Of a DNA stretch of 64,000 nucleotides, positions 7,663 through 17,002 are shown one piece after another; within the stretch, counting starts at the first letter, position 1; the number at the start of each line of letters is the position of its first letter. This DNA comes from Aeromicrobium sp. Root344. GTDB lineage: Bacteria > Actinomycetota > Actinomycetes > Propionibacteriales > Nocardioidaceae. The stretch lies in NCBI RefSeq assembly GCF_001425755.1, contig NZ_LMDH01000001.1, positions 3,680,040-3,744,039 of the forward strand, written 5' to 3'. Under the pieces are notes generated by a model. It saw only the letters and a list, made by a program, of their open reading frames with translations. It was not told where the DNA came from and did not search any database. The position numbers and the translations under genes were made by a program.

Positions 7663-9315
7663 ATGGATGCTGATGTCATCGTCGTCGGAGCGGGCCTCGC
7701 GGGCCTCGTCGCGACCGCAGAGCTCGTCGAATCCGGCCGCAAGGTCATCCTCGTGGACCAGGAGGGCGAGCAGGGCATCGGCGGCCAGGCGTTCTGGTCG
7801 TTCGGCGGCCTGTTCTTCGTCGACTCCCCTCAGCAGCGCCGCATGGGCATCAAGGACTCGGTCGAGCTCGCGATGCAGGACTGGATGGGCAGCGCCCAGT
7901 TCGACCGCGACGAGGACCACTGGCCGCGGCAGTGGGCCGAGGCGTACGTCAACTTCGCTGCCGGCGAGAAGCGCGCCTGGCTCAAGGAGCGCGGTCACAG
8001 CGTGTTCCCGGTCGTCGGCTGGGCCGAGCGCGGTGGCGGACTGGCGAGCGGCCACGGCAACTCGGTCCCCCGGTTCCACATCACGTGGGGCACCGGCCCC
8101 GGCATCGTCGAGCCGTTCGAGAAGCTCGTGCGCGCCGGACACGACCAGGGCCTCGTGCAGTTCGCGTTCCGGCACCAGGTCGACGAGCTGATCGTCAGCA
8201 ACGGCGCCGTCACGGGCGTACGCGGACAGGTCCTCGAGCCCTCCGACGCCGAACGTGCCGCCCCCACGTCCCGTACGTCGATCGGTGAGTTCACCCTGAC
8301 CGCGCAGGCCGTCATCGTGACGTCGGGCGGCATCGGCGGCAACCACGAGCTCGTACGCGCCAACTGGCCCGAACGTCTGGGCACTCCCCCGGAGCACATG
8401 ATCTCCGGGGTGCCGGCCCACGTCGACGGCCGCATGCTGGGTATCGCCGAGAAGGCCGGAGCGAGCCACATCAACCGTGACCGCATGTGGCACTACGTCG
8501 AGGGCATCAAGAACTGGGACCCGATCTGGCCGCTGCACGGCATCCGCATCCTCCCCGGTCCTTCGTCGATCTGGCTCGACGGCGCCGGCAAGCGGCTCCC
8601 CGTCCCGGGGCTGCCCGGATTCGACACGCTCGGCACGCTCAAGCTGCTGCGCCAGAGCGGGTACGACCACTCGTGGTTCGTGCTGACCCAGGCGATCATC
8701 GAGAAGGAGTTCGCCCTCTCGGGCCAGGAGCAGAACCCCGACCTCACCGGCAAGAGCGTGCGCGAGCTCGTCAAGCAACGCCTGGCCAAGGGCGCCACGG
8801 GGCCCGTCGAGGCATTCAAGTCCAAGGGCGAGGACTTCATCGTCGCCGACACGATCGAGGAGCTCGTCGCGGGCATGAACGCCCTGACGCCGGAGGCGCC
8901 CGTCGACGTCGAGGACGTACGCCGTCAGGTCGCCGAGCGTGATCGCGAGCTCGACAACGCGTTCACCAAGGACCTGCAGATCGCCGCGCTCAAGCAGGCC
9001 CGCAGCTATCGCGGCGACAAGCTCATCCGCGTCGCGTCGCCGCACAAGATCCTCGATCCCAGCAAGGGCCCGCTGATCGCCGTCCGCCTGCACGTGCTGA
9101 CCCGCAAGTCCCTCGGCGGGCTCGAGACCAACCTCGACTCCGCCGTGATCGGCACGGACGGCTCTCCTGTCGACGGCCTCTATGCCGCCGGCGAGGTCGC
9201 CGGGTTCGGTGGCGGCGGCGTGCACGGCTACAACTCGCTCGAGGGCACGTTCCTCGGCGGCTGCATCTTCAGCGGCCGCGCCGCCGGCCGCGCCGCCGCC
9301 CAACAGGTGAGTTGA
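7663..9315 (+). CDS. FAD-binding dehydrogenase, KstD/fumarate-reductase type
   Basis: 550 residues. DVIVVGAGLAGLVATAELVE is the FAD Rossmann motif; GGQAFWSFGGLF shortly after it, and the C-terminal block GLYAAGEVAGFGGGG with GYNSLEGTFLGGC, match the group annotated as putative FAD-binding dehydrogenase, related to 3-ketosteroid-1-dehydrogenase and fumarate reductase flavoproteins. It lacks a signal peptide. The substrate is unknown; steroid or other lipid dehydrogenation is only a family-level guess. The next gene, an aldo/keto reductase, is 24 nt downstream but has its own -10-like hexamer. Confidence 0.85.
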   Translation: MDADVIVVGAGLAGLVATAELVESGRKVILVDQEGEQGIGGQAFWSFGGLFFVDSPQQRRMGIKDSVELAMQDWMGSAQFDRDEDHWPRQWAEAYVNFAAGEKRAWLKERGHSVFPVVGWAERGGGLASGHGNSVPRFHITWGTGPGIVEPFEKLVRAGHDQGLVQFAFRHQVDELIVSNGAVTGVRGQVLEPSDAERAAPTSRTSIGEFTLTAQAVIVTSGGIGGNHELVRANWPERLGTPPEHMISGVPAHVDGRMLGIAEKAGASHINRDRMWHYVEGIKNWDPIWPLHGIRILPGPSSIWLDGAGKRLPVPGLPGFDTLGTLKLLRQSGYDHSWFVLTQAIIEKEFALSGQEQNPDLTGKSVRELVKQRLAKGATGPVEAFKSKGEDFIVADTIEELVAGMNALTPEAPVDVEDVRRQVAERDRELDNAFTKDLQIAALKQARSYRGDKLIRVASPHKILDPSKGPLIAVRLHVLTRKSLGGLETNLDSAVIGTDGSPVDGLYAAGEVAGFGGGGVHGYNSLEGTFLGGCIFSGRAAGRAAAQQVS

Positions 9316-9339
9316 TCCACACCACGTAACGTTGGACGC

Positions 9340-10164
9340 ATGGACACCGCACCTCTCGTGGAGCTCAACGACGGACGCCAGATGCCGCTGCTCGGCTTCG
9401 GCACCTACTCGATCAAGGACCCGCAGATCTTCGTCGAGGCGATCGACACGGGCTATCGACTGCTCGACACCGCGACCCGCTACGAGAACGAGGCCGAGGT
9501 GGGCCGCGGCATCGCCGACTCGCCGGTCTCCCGCGACGAGCTGTTCGTCACGACCAAGCTGCCGGGCCACGCCCATGGCTCGCAGGGTCCGCGCATCGAG
9601 CTGACCGCATCGCTCGAGCGCCTGGGCCTCGACCACGTCGACCTCTACCTGATCCACTGGCCGCTCCCCCGCATCGACAAGTACGTCGAGACGTGGCAGG
9701 CGATGATCGCGCTGCGCGACGAGGGCCTCACGCGCTCGATCGGCGTGTCCAACTTCCTGCCCGAGCACCTCAGCCGCCTCGTCGCCGAGACCGGCGTGGC
9801 GCCGGCGGTCAACCAGGTCGAGCTGCACCCCTACTTCCCGCAGGCCGAGCAGCGAGCGGCCGACGAGGGCTACCGCATCGTGACGCAGAGCTGGACGCCG
9901 ATCGGCCGTGGCAGTGACCTGCTCGACAACCCCGTGCTGTCCGAGATCGGCGCGAGGCACGGCAAGTCCCCCGCCCAGGTCGTGCTGCGCTGGCACACCC
10001 AGATCGGTGCCGCCCCGATCCCGAAGTCGGCGACGCCCGAGCGCTTCCGCAGCAACCTCGACATCTTCGACTTCGAGCTCGATGCCGACGACCTCGAGCG
10101 GATCGCAGCGCTCGACACCGGGCAGCGGATCGGTGGCGATCCTCGTACCCACGAGGAGTTCTAG
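9340..10164 (+). CDS. Aldo/keto reductase
   Basis: 274 residues, NADPH-dependent (alpha/beta)8-barrel. The catalytic tetrad is intact: Asp43 (LLDTA), Tyr48 (RYENE), Lys73 (TTKLPG), His106 (IHWP). The NADPH-binding PIPKSATPERF motif is present near residue 228. The best fit is the 2,5-diketogluconate-reductase-like group common in actinobacteria; substrates are typically aldehydes or keto-acids. TAACGT at 9327-9332 lies seven nt before the ATG with no Shine-Dalgarno, so this gene seems to have its own leaderless promoter despite following the flavoprotein gene closely. Confidence 0.9.
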   Translation: MDTAPLVELNDGRQMPLLGFGTYSIKDPQIFVEAIDTGYRLLDTATRYENEAEVGRGIADSPVSRDELFVTTKLPGHAHGSQGPRIELTASLERLGLDHVDLYLIHWPLPRIDKYVETWQAMIALRDEGLTRSIGVSNFLPEHLSRLVAETGVAPAVNQVELHPYFPQAEQRAADEGYRIVTQSWTPIGRGSDLLDNPVLSEIGARHGKSPAQVVLRWHTQIGAAPIPKSATPERFRSNLDIFDFELDADDLERIAALDTGQRIGGDPRTHEEF

Positions 10165-10181
10165 CCGCTAGGTTGCAGGGC

Positions 10182-10577
10182 ATGACCGCTCTCGCGCTGA
10201 TCCTCGCCGGCATCGCCGGACTCCTGCACGTGCTGTTCTTCAAGCTGGAGTCGCTCGACTGGCGCAAGCCCAAGACGTGGAAGACGTTCGGGCTGGCGTC
10301 GCAGGCGGACGCCGACACGACGGCTTCGCTGGCCTACAACCAGGGCTTCTACAACCTCTTCCTCGCGATCGGCACCTTCGTCGGCATCGCGTACGTCGCG
10401 GTCTCGGACGACCACGACACCATCGGCTGGACGTTGATCGTCTTCGCGTGCGGCAGCATGCTCGCCGCCGCGCTCGTGCTGATCACCAGCGGTGGCAAGG
10501 CGTTCGCGCGCGCCGCCGCGATCCAGGGCGTACCGGCGCTCCTGGCTGTCGTCACAGCACTCATCGCCGCCAGCTGA
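10182..10577 (+). CDS. DUF1304 family membrane protein
   Basis: 131 residues, four predicted transmembrane helices. TALALILAGIAGLLHVLFFKLES followed by a W-rich loop and YNQGFYNLFLAIG are the conserved features of DUF1304. Function unknown; the family is small, bacterial and integral to the membrane. ATG at 10182 is chosen over the TTG at 10173 because TAGGTT at 10169-10174 sits seven nt before it. Confidence 0.82.
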   Translation: MTALALILAGIAGLLHVLFFKLESLDWRKPKTWKTFGLASQADADTTASLAYNQGFYNLFLAIGTFVGIAYVAVSDDHDTIGWTLIVFACGSMLAAALVLITSGGKAFARAAAIQGVPALLAVVTALIAAS

Positions 10578-10620
10578 CACGCGGTCCGAACCGTCGGGGC
10601 CGCCGACTAGGGTGAGCCCC

Positions 10621-11436
10621 GTGCTTCGTATCGCCACCGTCAACGTCAACGGCATCCGCGCCGCCCACAACAAGACGAGAGGGCAGACCCTCGGATTCGG
10701 CGACTGGCTCGCCGAGCGGGGCGCCGACATCGTGACCCTGCAAGAGGTCCGCGCGCCCGACGAGATCGTGCGGGAGCTGACTGCAGACGCCGGCTATCAC
10801 GTGGTCCACGCCGAGGCCGCCGCCAAGGGGCGCGCAGGTGTCGCCGTGCTCAGCCGCGCCGAGCCCACCGAGTTCCGCGTCGGCAACGGCGATGACTACT
10901 TCCACGACTCGGGCCGTTGGATCGAGGCTGACGTACCGCTGTCCGACGGCACGACGCTGACAGCCGTGTCGGCCTACGTCCACTCCGGCGAGGCCGGCAC
11001 GCCGCGCCAGGACGACAAATATCGGTTCCTCGAGCAGATGGCCGTACGCCTGGCCGAGATCCGGGCCACGGGGAACCATGGCGTCGTCACGGGCGACCTC
11101 AACGTCGGCCACACCGAGCGCGACATCAAGAACTGGAAGGGCAACGTCAAGAAGGCCGGGTTCCTGCCCGAGGAGCGCGCCTACTTCGACCGCTACTTCG
11201 GCGAGCTCGGCTGGGTCGACGTGCACCGCACCCTGGCCGGCGACGTCGACGGGCCCTACACGTGGTGGTCGATGCGCGGTCAGGCCTACGACACCGACAC
11301 CGGCTGGCGCATCGACTACCAGATCGCGACCCCCGAGCTCGCCGCAGCCGCCCACGAGGCCGTGGTCGACCGGGCACCGAGCTGGGCCGAGCGCTGGTCC
11401 GACCACGCTCCCCTGGTCATCGACTACGACCTCTGA
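10621..11436 (+). CDS. xthA: Exodeoxyribonuclease III
   Basis: 271 residues starting at GTG 10621 (VLRIATVNVNGIRAA). Endonuclease/exonuclease/phosphatase fold; it incises AP sites in base-excision repair and degrades duplex DNA 3' to 5'. Visible signature: NVNGIRA, TLQEVRAP with the metal-binding Glu, GDLNVGH (Asp/Asn), and SDHAPLVIDYDL with the catalytic Asp-His at the end. TAGGGT at 10608-10613 is seven nt before this GTG, which favours it over the in-frame GTG at 10612. The permease gene begins two nt after the stop. Confidence 0.93.
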   Translation: MLRIATVNVNGIRAAHNKTRGQTLGFGDWLAERGADIVTLQEVRAPDEIVRELTADAGYHVVHAEAAAKGRAGVAVLSRAEPTEFRVGNGDDYFHDSGRWIEADVPLSDGTTLTAVSAYVHSGEAGTPRQDDKYRFLEQMAVRLAEIRATGNHGVVTGDLNVGHTERDIKNWKGNVKKAGFLPEERAYFDRYFGELGWVDVHRTLAGDVDGPYTWWSMRGQAYDTDTGWRIDYQIATPELAAAAHEAVVDRAPSWAERWSDHAPLVIDYDL

Positions 11437-11437
11437 C

Positions 11438-12649
11438 ATGACCGCCCCGCTCGATCGACGTCTGGGACTCGTCGGGTCGGTGGCCGTGGGGATGAGCGCC
11501 ATGATCGGCGCCGGCCTGTTCGTGGTGTTCCCGCCCGCGGTCTCCGCGGCCGGCGACGGGCTGCTCGTCGCCCTCGCCATGGCTGCCGTGGTCGCCGCCT
11601 GCAACGCGATCTCGTCGGCGCGGCTGGCTCGCCGGCACGCTGTCGCCGGGGGCACCTACGTCTACGGACGCGAGCAGCTGGGGCCCCTGTGGGGCTACGT
11701 GGCCGGCTGGTCGTTCATCGCCGGCAAGCTCGCCTCGTGCGCAGCGATGGCGTTCGCGCTGGGCAGCTACCTGTGGCCCGATCATGCCCGGCTCGGCGCT
11801 CTGGCTGCCGTCGCCGTCTTCACCGCAGTCAACCTCACGGGGGTCGAGAAGTCTGCCGCCGTCAGCCTCCCGCTGGTCGCGGGCGTTGTCGCGATCGTGG
11901 TTGTCGCCGTCATCGCCATGTCCTCCGGCAGTGCCGCATCGAGTCCGGACCTGCCGACCTCGTCCGGTGGTGTGCTGGAGGCTGCGGGCCTGCTGTTCTT
12001 CGCATTCGCCGGCTACGCCCGGCTGGCCACGCTCGGCGAGGAGGTGCGCGAGCCGGCCCGCACCATCCCCCGCGCGATCGGGGTGACGTTCATCCTCGTG
12101 CTCGCGCTCTACACCGCCGCCGCACTCGCCCTCCTGCACGTCCTCGGTGCCGCCGGGTTGGCTGACTCGGTGCGTCCGTTCGTCTCCGGTGTCGAGGCGG
12201 TCGACGCCGACGGGCTCGTGCCGCTCGTGCTGGTCGCCGCAGCCCTGGCGGCCGGCGGGGCATTGCTGTCACTGATGCTCGGCGTCTCCCGCACGACGCT
12301 CGCCATGGCTCGCGACGGCCACCTGCCGCGAGGCCTCGCAGCGGTGAGCGTACGCACGCGGGTGCCGCACGTTGCCGAGATCGCCGTCGCGGTCGTGGTC
12401 GCAGCGCTGGTCTGCTTCGGCGACCTCGTCACCAGTGTGGCGTTCTCGTCGTTCTGCGTGCTGATCTACTACGCGATCGCCAACGCCTCGGCCTGGACGC
12501 TCGGTCGTGCCGTCGTGCCCCGCCTCGTCGCCGCCCTCGGCCTCGTCGGCTGCGCGACCCTGGCGCTGAGCCTGCCCGCCTCGACCATCGTGGTCGGCGC
12601 GATCGTGGTCGCGGTCGGTGTTGTGTTCTACGCCCTGCGCCGGCACTGA
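11438..12649 (+). CDS. APC-family amino acid permease
   Basis: 403 residues, about twelve hydrophobic segments. The opening GLVGSVAVGMSAMIGAGLFVVFPPAV is the first helix with the GAGLF substrate-binding unwound region typical of the APC superfamily; FFAFAGYARLATLGEEVREPARTIPRA in the middle is the helix-6/loop signature. It imports amino acids or related compounds by proton symport or exchange. Somewhat short for the family (usually 430-500). Starts two nt after the xthA stop, so likely co-transcribed with it. Confidence 0.88.
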   Translation: MTAPLDRRLGLVGSVAVGMSAMIGAGLFVVFPPAVSAAGDGLLVALAMAAVVAACNAISSARLARRHAVAGGTYVYGREQLGPLWGYVAGWSFIAGKLASCAAMAFALGSYLWPDHARLGALAAVAVFTAVNLTGVEKSAAVSLPLVAGVVAIVVVAVIAMSSGSAASSPDLPTSSGGVLEAAGLLFFAFAGYARLATLGEEVREPARTIPRAIGVTFILVLALYTAAALALLHVLGAAGLADSVRPFVSGVEAVDADGLVPLVLVAAALAAGGALLSLMLGVSRTTLAMARDGHLPRGLAAVSVRTRVPHVAEIAVAVVVAALVCFGDLVTSVAFSSFCVLIYYAIANASAWTLGRAVVPRLVAALGLVGCATLALSLPASTIVVGAIVVAVGVVFYALRRH

Positions 12650-12670
12650 GCCGTACGCAACGACCACAAG

Positions 12671-12717
12671 TTGAATGTTGCATAACTGCGTCATACACTT
12701 GGTTGCATGGCGCAACC
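12671..12717 (+). promoter_or_regulatory. MarR-gene promoter and possible operator at the start codon
   Basis: TTGAAT (12671-12676), 17-nt spacer, TACACT (12694-12699), then seven nt to the ATG at 12707: a leaderless promoter. GGTTGC/GCAACC (12701-12706 and 12712-12717) form an inverted repeat centred on the start codon, and GTTGCAT occurs twice (12677, 12702). An autoregulatory MarR site here would block both initiation steps. Confidence 0.55.
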
Positions 12718-13132
12718 TGATCTTGACCATCTCGCCCAGGCCCTCCGTGAGTTCGCGGGTGGCCTCCTCCGCTCGACCCGCACCGACTCCCTCAGCCGTA
12801 CGGCGGCGTCGACGCTGTCGTGGCTGTCGCGCGAAGGCGCCATGCGGATCACGACGCTCGCCGAGCGCGAGGCCGTCACCCAGCCGGCGATGACCGGACT
12901 GGTGCAGCGCCTCGAGGCCGGCGGCCTGGTGAGCCGCAAGGCCGACGCTCGGGACGGGCGCGCAGCCCTGATCGACATCACGCCGCACGGTCGCGAGGTG
13001 CTCGAGCGGCGCCGGGCCGCTCAGGACGCCATCATCATCGACCGGCTCGCGGGGCTCTCCCCCGACGAGCTCGCTGCCGTCGAGGCAGCACTTCCTGCCC
13101 TCTACAACGTCACGGAGCTCCATGTCGTCTGA
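12707..13132 (+). CDS. MarR family transcriptional regulator
   Basis: 141 residues. Winged-helix DNA-binding protein: helix-turn-helix in MRITTLAEREAVTQPAMTGLVQRLEAGGLV (about residues 46-75) followed by the wing SRKADARDGRAAL. MarR proteins bind palindromes as dimers and usually repress a neighbouring transporter or enzyme until a phenolic or similar ligand binds. Its last 11 nt overlap the start of the MFS transporter gene, so the two are translationally coupled and the transporter is the probable target. Confidence 0.92.
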   Translation: MAQPDLDHLAQALREFAGGLLRSTRTDSLSRTAASTLSWLSREGAMRITTLAEREAVTQPAMTGLVQRLEAGGLVSRKADARDGRAALIDITPHGREVLERRRAAQDAIIIDRLAGLSPDELAAVEAALPALYNVTELHVV

Positions 13133-14381
13133 CACCACCAACCTGTTCAAGCAGCCCAAGGCCGTCTACGCGGTCGCGTTCGCCTGCGTCATCTCGTTCA
13201 TGGGCATCGGCCTCGTGGACCCGATCCTGCCGGCACTCAAGACCCAGCTCGACGCGACCGAGAGCCAGGTGACGCTGCTCTTCACCAGCTACCTCGTCGT
13301 GACGGCGGTCGCCATGCTCGTCACCAACTGGGTGTCGAGCCGCCTGGGCGCCAAGCGGACGCTGCTGACCGGCCTCGTCATCATCGTCGCGTTCGCCGCC
13401 CTCGCCGGGTCCACCGACACGATCTCGGGCATCGTCGCGTTCCGCGCCGGCTGGGGCCTCGGCAACGCGCTGTTCATCGCCACCTCGCTGGCCGCGATAG
13501 TCGCCAGTGCCCGAGGCGGCTTCGCCGGGGCCATCATCCTGTACGAAGCTGCGCTCGGCCTGGGCATTGCCGCCGGGCCGCTCGTCGGCAGCGTGCTCGG
13601 CAACATCAGCTGGCGCGGCCCGTTCTACGGCGTCTCGGCGCTCATGGCGATCGCCCTGGTCGCCACCGTGTTCCTGCTGCCGGCCACGCCCAAGCCCGAG
13701 CACCGGACGTCGCTCAGCGCGCCGCTGAGGGCTCTCGGGCATCGCGGCCTGCTCACGATGAGCATCACGGCGCTGCTCTACAACTGGGGCTTCTTCACGA
13801 TGCTCGGCTACGCCCCGTTCCCGATGGGCCTGTCGATCACGGCGCTCGGCTGGGTGTTCTTCTGCTGGGGAGTCTTGGTCGCGTTCTTCTCCGTCATCGG
13901 GGCGCCGTGGCTGCAGCGGCGATTCGGCACGGCCGCCTCGCTCTACGGCTCGCTCGGCCTGTTCGCGATCGACCTCGCAGTCATGGCGATCAGCCCGACG
14001 AGCCAGGTGCTGATGATCGGCTGCGTCATCGCCGCAGGCATCTTCATCGGCATCAACAACACCTTGATGACACAGGCCGTCATGACGGTCTCTCCCGTCG
14101 AGCGTCCGGTGGCGTCAGCCGCCTACGGCTTCGTCCGCTTCATCGGCGGCGGCCTGGCCCCGTTCGCCGCCGGCAAGCTCGTGGAGCACTTCAACGTGCA
14201 CGTGCCGTTCGCCATCGGCGCGATCACGGTGCTCGTCGCGATCGCCGTGCTCGCCTCCGGGCGCCGGCTGCTCGCCGAGGCGGACGCCAGCCTCGCAGGT
14301 CACGACGACGTCAGCGGCGAGGTCGCCGACGAGTTCGGCGGCGCCTCGGGTGCCATCGACGAGGTCGTACGCACCCACTGA
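13122..14381 (+). CDS. MFS transporter (probable drug efflux)
   Basis: 419 residues, twelve predicted helices. AFACVISFMGIGLVDPILPALKTQL is the usual first helix of the DHA1 drug-efflux group, and SSRLGAKRTLLTGL is motif A in the loop between helices 2 and 3. The C-terminal 35 residues are hydrophilic and acidic. Coupled to the upstream MarR gene through an 11-nt overlap, a classic efflux-pump/regulator arrangement. The substrate is unknown. Two hairpins follow the stop. Confidence 0.92.
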   Translation: MSSDTTNLFKQPKAVYAVAFACVISFMGIGLVDPILPALKTQLDATESQVTLLFTSYLVVTAVAMLVTNWVSSRLGAKRTLLTGLVIIVAFAALAGSTDTISGIVAFRAGWGLGNALFIATSLAAIVASARGGFAGAIILYEAALGLGIAAGPLVGSVLGNISWRGPFYGVSALMAIALVATVFLLPATPKPEHRTSLSAPLRALGHRGLLTMSITALLYNWGFFTMLGYAPFPMGLSITALGWVFFCWGVLVAFFSVIGAPWLQRRFGTAASLYGSLGLFAIDLAVMAISPTSQVLMIGCVIAAGIFIGINNTLMTQAVMTVSPVERPVASAAYGFVRFIGGGLAPFAAGKLVEHFNVHVPFAIGAITVLVAIAVLASGRRLLAEADASLAGHDDVSGEVADEFGGASGAIDEVVRTH

Positions 14382-14384
14382 GCT

Positions 14385-14474
14385 GCCGCGGCGCCCCCTT
14401 CCCAGGTCAGAGCGGGCGCCGCGGCTCCATGCGGGCACAGTGAGGGGCGCGCACCCCCTGATGCGCGCCCCTCA
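14385..14474. terminator. Two consecutive terminator hairpins
   Basis: First stem 14385-14396 with 14414-14425 (12 bp, perfect); second stem 14441-14453 with 14462-14474 (13 bp, perfect, 8-nt loop). They separate the convergent MFS and M6-protease genes; each is best placed for one strand. Confidence 0.85.
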
Positions 14475-14491
14475 GTCTGTGGCTCCTCAGA

Positions 14492-16879
14492 TCAGTTGAA
14501 CCTGACCTTCAGCGAGGTGCCGTCCTCCTCGAGGACCTTCACCTTGACGCCCACCGCCGGCAGCTTCACGCCGTGGCTCGGCAGCTCGGCGTACCAGTAC
14601 TTCTTGGTGTCGTCGAACAGCGGCTTGGCCGCCTGCCCACGGATGTAGCTCGGGACGCCGTTGGTGTGCAACGTCATCGAGTCCGCCGTGTGCAGCGAGA
14701 ACGGTGCGTCGTAGACCTGGATCCGAGGACGCCACGGTGCACCCGTTGCGAGGTTGATGATCGGCCTCGGGTTGGCGTCGATCGGCAGGTTGCGGCCCGA
14801 TCCCGGGTGAAGGCTCGTGTTGTTGTCCTTCATCGAGGTGTCCCAGTACGAGATCAGCAGGCCGTGACCGTACTTGTAGTGCTCGACCCAGTCCGGCTTC
14901 GTGTTGGTGAAGCCGAAGTTGTACGGGCCGGTCAACAGGTACTTGTCGTAGCCCGCGTAGGAGCGGTGACCCATGACGTAGTAGTTGTCGGCGAGGCTCG
15001 ACGTGGTGGCTCCCACGATCGAGAACCCGTCGAACGTCCACGCCGGTCCACCGGCCTCCGCGCCGTCGGTCAGCAGCGTCTCGCTGCCGGCCTTGATCGC
15101 GATGTCGTCGACAAAGAGACCCGCCTTGGCCAGACCGCCATCGGTCTTGTAGTAGAACCGCAGCTTGATCTTCTGGCCGTCGTAGGCCCCGAGCGGGACG
15201 TTGAGGTCCGCCCAGGCGGCCTGGTCACCGCTCAGACCCGGGTTGCCCGACGTGTCGTCGCCGATCGCCGTGCCACCGACCGTGCCGTCGAGTGACTTCC
15301 ACGTGTCGCCGCCGTCGGTCGAGGCCTGCACGTACGCATAGTCGTAGCCGAGCTCGATCGAGTAGCGGACCTTGGCCGTCAGCACTCCGCCGGACTTGCC
15401 GGTGAGGTCGACGTCGGTGGTCAACGAGTTCGCCAGGTCATCGCCCGAACCGGAGAAGAACTGCTTGGCACCGGACGCCGGAGCGCCGTTGTCCGTGATG
15501 ACGGTCTTCTTCGGCAGGACCACGACCGCGCCCTGAGCCTTGCTGGTGTTGTACTCCTGCGGGCCCATCGCCAGCGTGCGCTTCTCCTTGGCGCCGATCG
15601 CCTCGTAGTCGAGCCAGCCGAGCTGCAACTTCTCCCACGCGCCGAGGTCGCCCGGTCGCATGCCGAGCGGCTCGCCCTTGGCGTTCAGACGGCTCTGTGC
15701 CATGAGGGTCCAGTACTCGTTGGAGTTGTCCCCACCGCCCTGGGTCGCGTACGCGTCCGGCAGGCCGAGGTCGTGTCCGTACTCGTGGACGAAGACCGAG
15801 AGGCCGCCGTTCTCCGGCTGCACCGTGTAGTCGGAGATCCAGATGCCGGTGTCGCCGATCTGCGTGCCGCCGAGGCGGTTGTAGGCCGGGCCGGTGATGC
15901 CGGCGTCGGTCAGGAAGGCGTTCCAGCGGTGCGACCAGATGGCGTCCTCACCCTGCTGCGGGTCACCGTCGGCCTCGTCGCCGCCGGCGTGCACGATCTG
16001 GAAGTGATCGATGTAGCCGTCGGGCTCGTTGAAGTCGCCGTCACCGTCGTAGTCGTAGCGGTCGTACTGGTCGTACGCCTGCAGCGCCGTCTTGATCTGG
16101 GCATCCGTCTTGCCGCCGGCCTTCTGCTCGGCGATCCAGGCGGTCACCGCGTCCTGGATGAGGTACCAGGTGCCGGAGTCCTCGCGGCCGTAGCGCGCCT
16201 CGTTGTAGGGCACCTTGACCCAGTCCGAGACCGTGCCGTCGACCGAGTAGCGGCCTGACGACTGCACACGGTAGTAGGTCTTGAGCGACTCGGCGTCCGT
16301 CTTGAAGTACATGTCCTGGTAGTGCTGGCGGTTGAAGTCCGCCTGCCAGACCGTCGAGTTGTCCTTGGTGCGGTCAGGCGCAGGGATCTTGTTGTGCAGC
16401 GGGCCCTCGAACGTCGTGGGCCCAGGGGTGTCGGGGTCGGTGTCGACGTCCGGGTAGTCCGGGTGCCGCTGGTTGCCGAACTCAGCGAGGATCACGAAGA
16501 TCTTGTCGGCGCGCTCCTGCGAGAGCTCGACGTACTGGTCCTGCTGCTTGGCTCCGGCGCGCGCCTGGAAGTTCTTGCGGAACTTCTTGTTGCCTGCGCG
16601 AGCGGCGTCGGCCGGGCTGGTGCCCCGACCGACCTTGACCACGGTGCTGCCGTCCTTCTGGACCGGCTTGAGATCACCGTTGAGCACGCCGGTGATCGCG
16701 GACTCGCGCAGCTCGCGGCGCTTGTCCTCCATCGGGCTCTTCAGCTCGTCCTGCTTGTTGGTGACTCGATCGCTGCCGGCGACCGGCGGTGCTGCTGACG
16801 CGGAGCTGGGAGCCGTATAGGCCGTCCCGAATGCTGCCGCGAGTGCGAGGCCGACTAGGCCTGACGTCACACGCTTCAC
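14492..16879 (-). CDS. Secreted M6-family metalloprotease (immune inhibitor A type)
   Basis: 795 residues from GTG at 16879 (GAGGGG just upstream); a longer open frame adds 31 residues that do not look like a signal peptide. Residues 1-30 (VKRVTSGLVGLALAAAFG) form a Sec signal ending in ASA-A. A propeptide follows, then the catalytic domain with VFVHEYGHDLGLPDA near residue 365, where HExxH plus a downstream Asp binds zinc as in InhA. It also contains acidic DGDGDFNEPDG calcium-loop-like motifs. The C-terminal 250 residues are beta-rich (MAM/InhA-type). Predicted to digest extracellular protein. Confidence 0.9.
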   Translation of the reverse strand: MKRVTSGLVGLALAAAFGTAYTAPSSASAAPPVAGSDRVTNKQDELKSPMEDKRRELRESAITGVLNGDLKPVQKDGSTVVKVGRGTSPADAARAGNKKFRKNFQARAGAKQQDQYVELSQERADKIFVILAEFGNQRHPDYPDVDTDPDTPGPTTFEGPLHNKIPAPDRTKDNSTVWQADFNRQHYQDMYFKTDAESLKTYYRVQSSGRYSVDGTVSDWVKVPYNEARYGREDSGTWYLIQDAVTAWIAEQKAGGKTDAQIKTALQAYDQYDRYDYDGDGDFNEPDGYIDHFQIVHAGGDEADGDPQQGEDAIWSHRWNAFLTDAGITGPAYNRLGGTQIGDTGIWISDYTVQPENGGLSVFVHEYGHDLGLPDAYATQGGGDNSNEYWTLMAQSRLNAKGEPLGMRPGDLGAWEKLQLGWLDYEAIGAKEKRTLAMGPQEYNTSKAQGAVVVLPKKTVITDNGAPASGAKQFFSGSGDDLANSLTTDVDLTGKSGGVLTAKVRYSIELGYDYAYVQASTDGGDTWKSLDGTVGGTAIGDDTSGNPGLSGDQAAWADLNVPLGAYDGQKIKLRFYYKTDGGLAKAGLFVDDIAIKAGSETLLTDGAEAGGPAWTFDGFSIVGATTSSLADNYYVMGHRSYAGYDKYLLTGPYNFGFTNTKPDWVEHYKYGHGLLISYWDTSMKDNNTSLHPGSGRNLPIDANPRPIINLATGAPWRPRIQVYDAPFSLHTADSMTLHTNGVPSYIRGQAAKPLFDDTKKYWYAELPSHGVKLPAVGVKVKVLEEDGTSLKVRFN

Positions 16880-17002
16880 TGTTCCCCTCGTTCCCTTTGA
16901 TGGAGCAGCCGGGTGGTTTGCCCGGCCTGCGGTGCGTACGCCCTCGTGAGGCGCCCTGCACAACGGGGTCAACTTAGGTAATTTTCAGGTAGAAAGGCAG
17001 TC

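Noticed and set aside
7567..10152. 861-codon reverse open frame
   Set aside because: Antisense of the FAD dehydrogenase and aldo/keto reductase genes, which have clear motifs.
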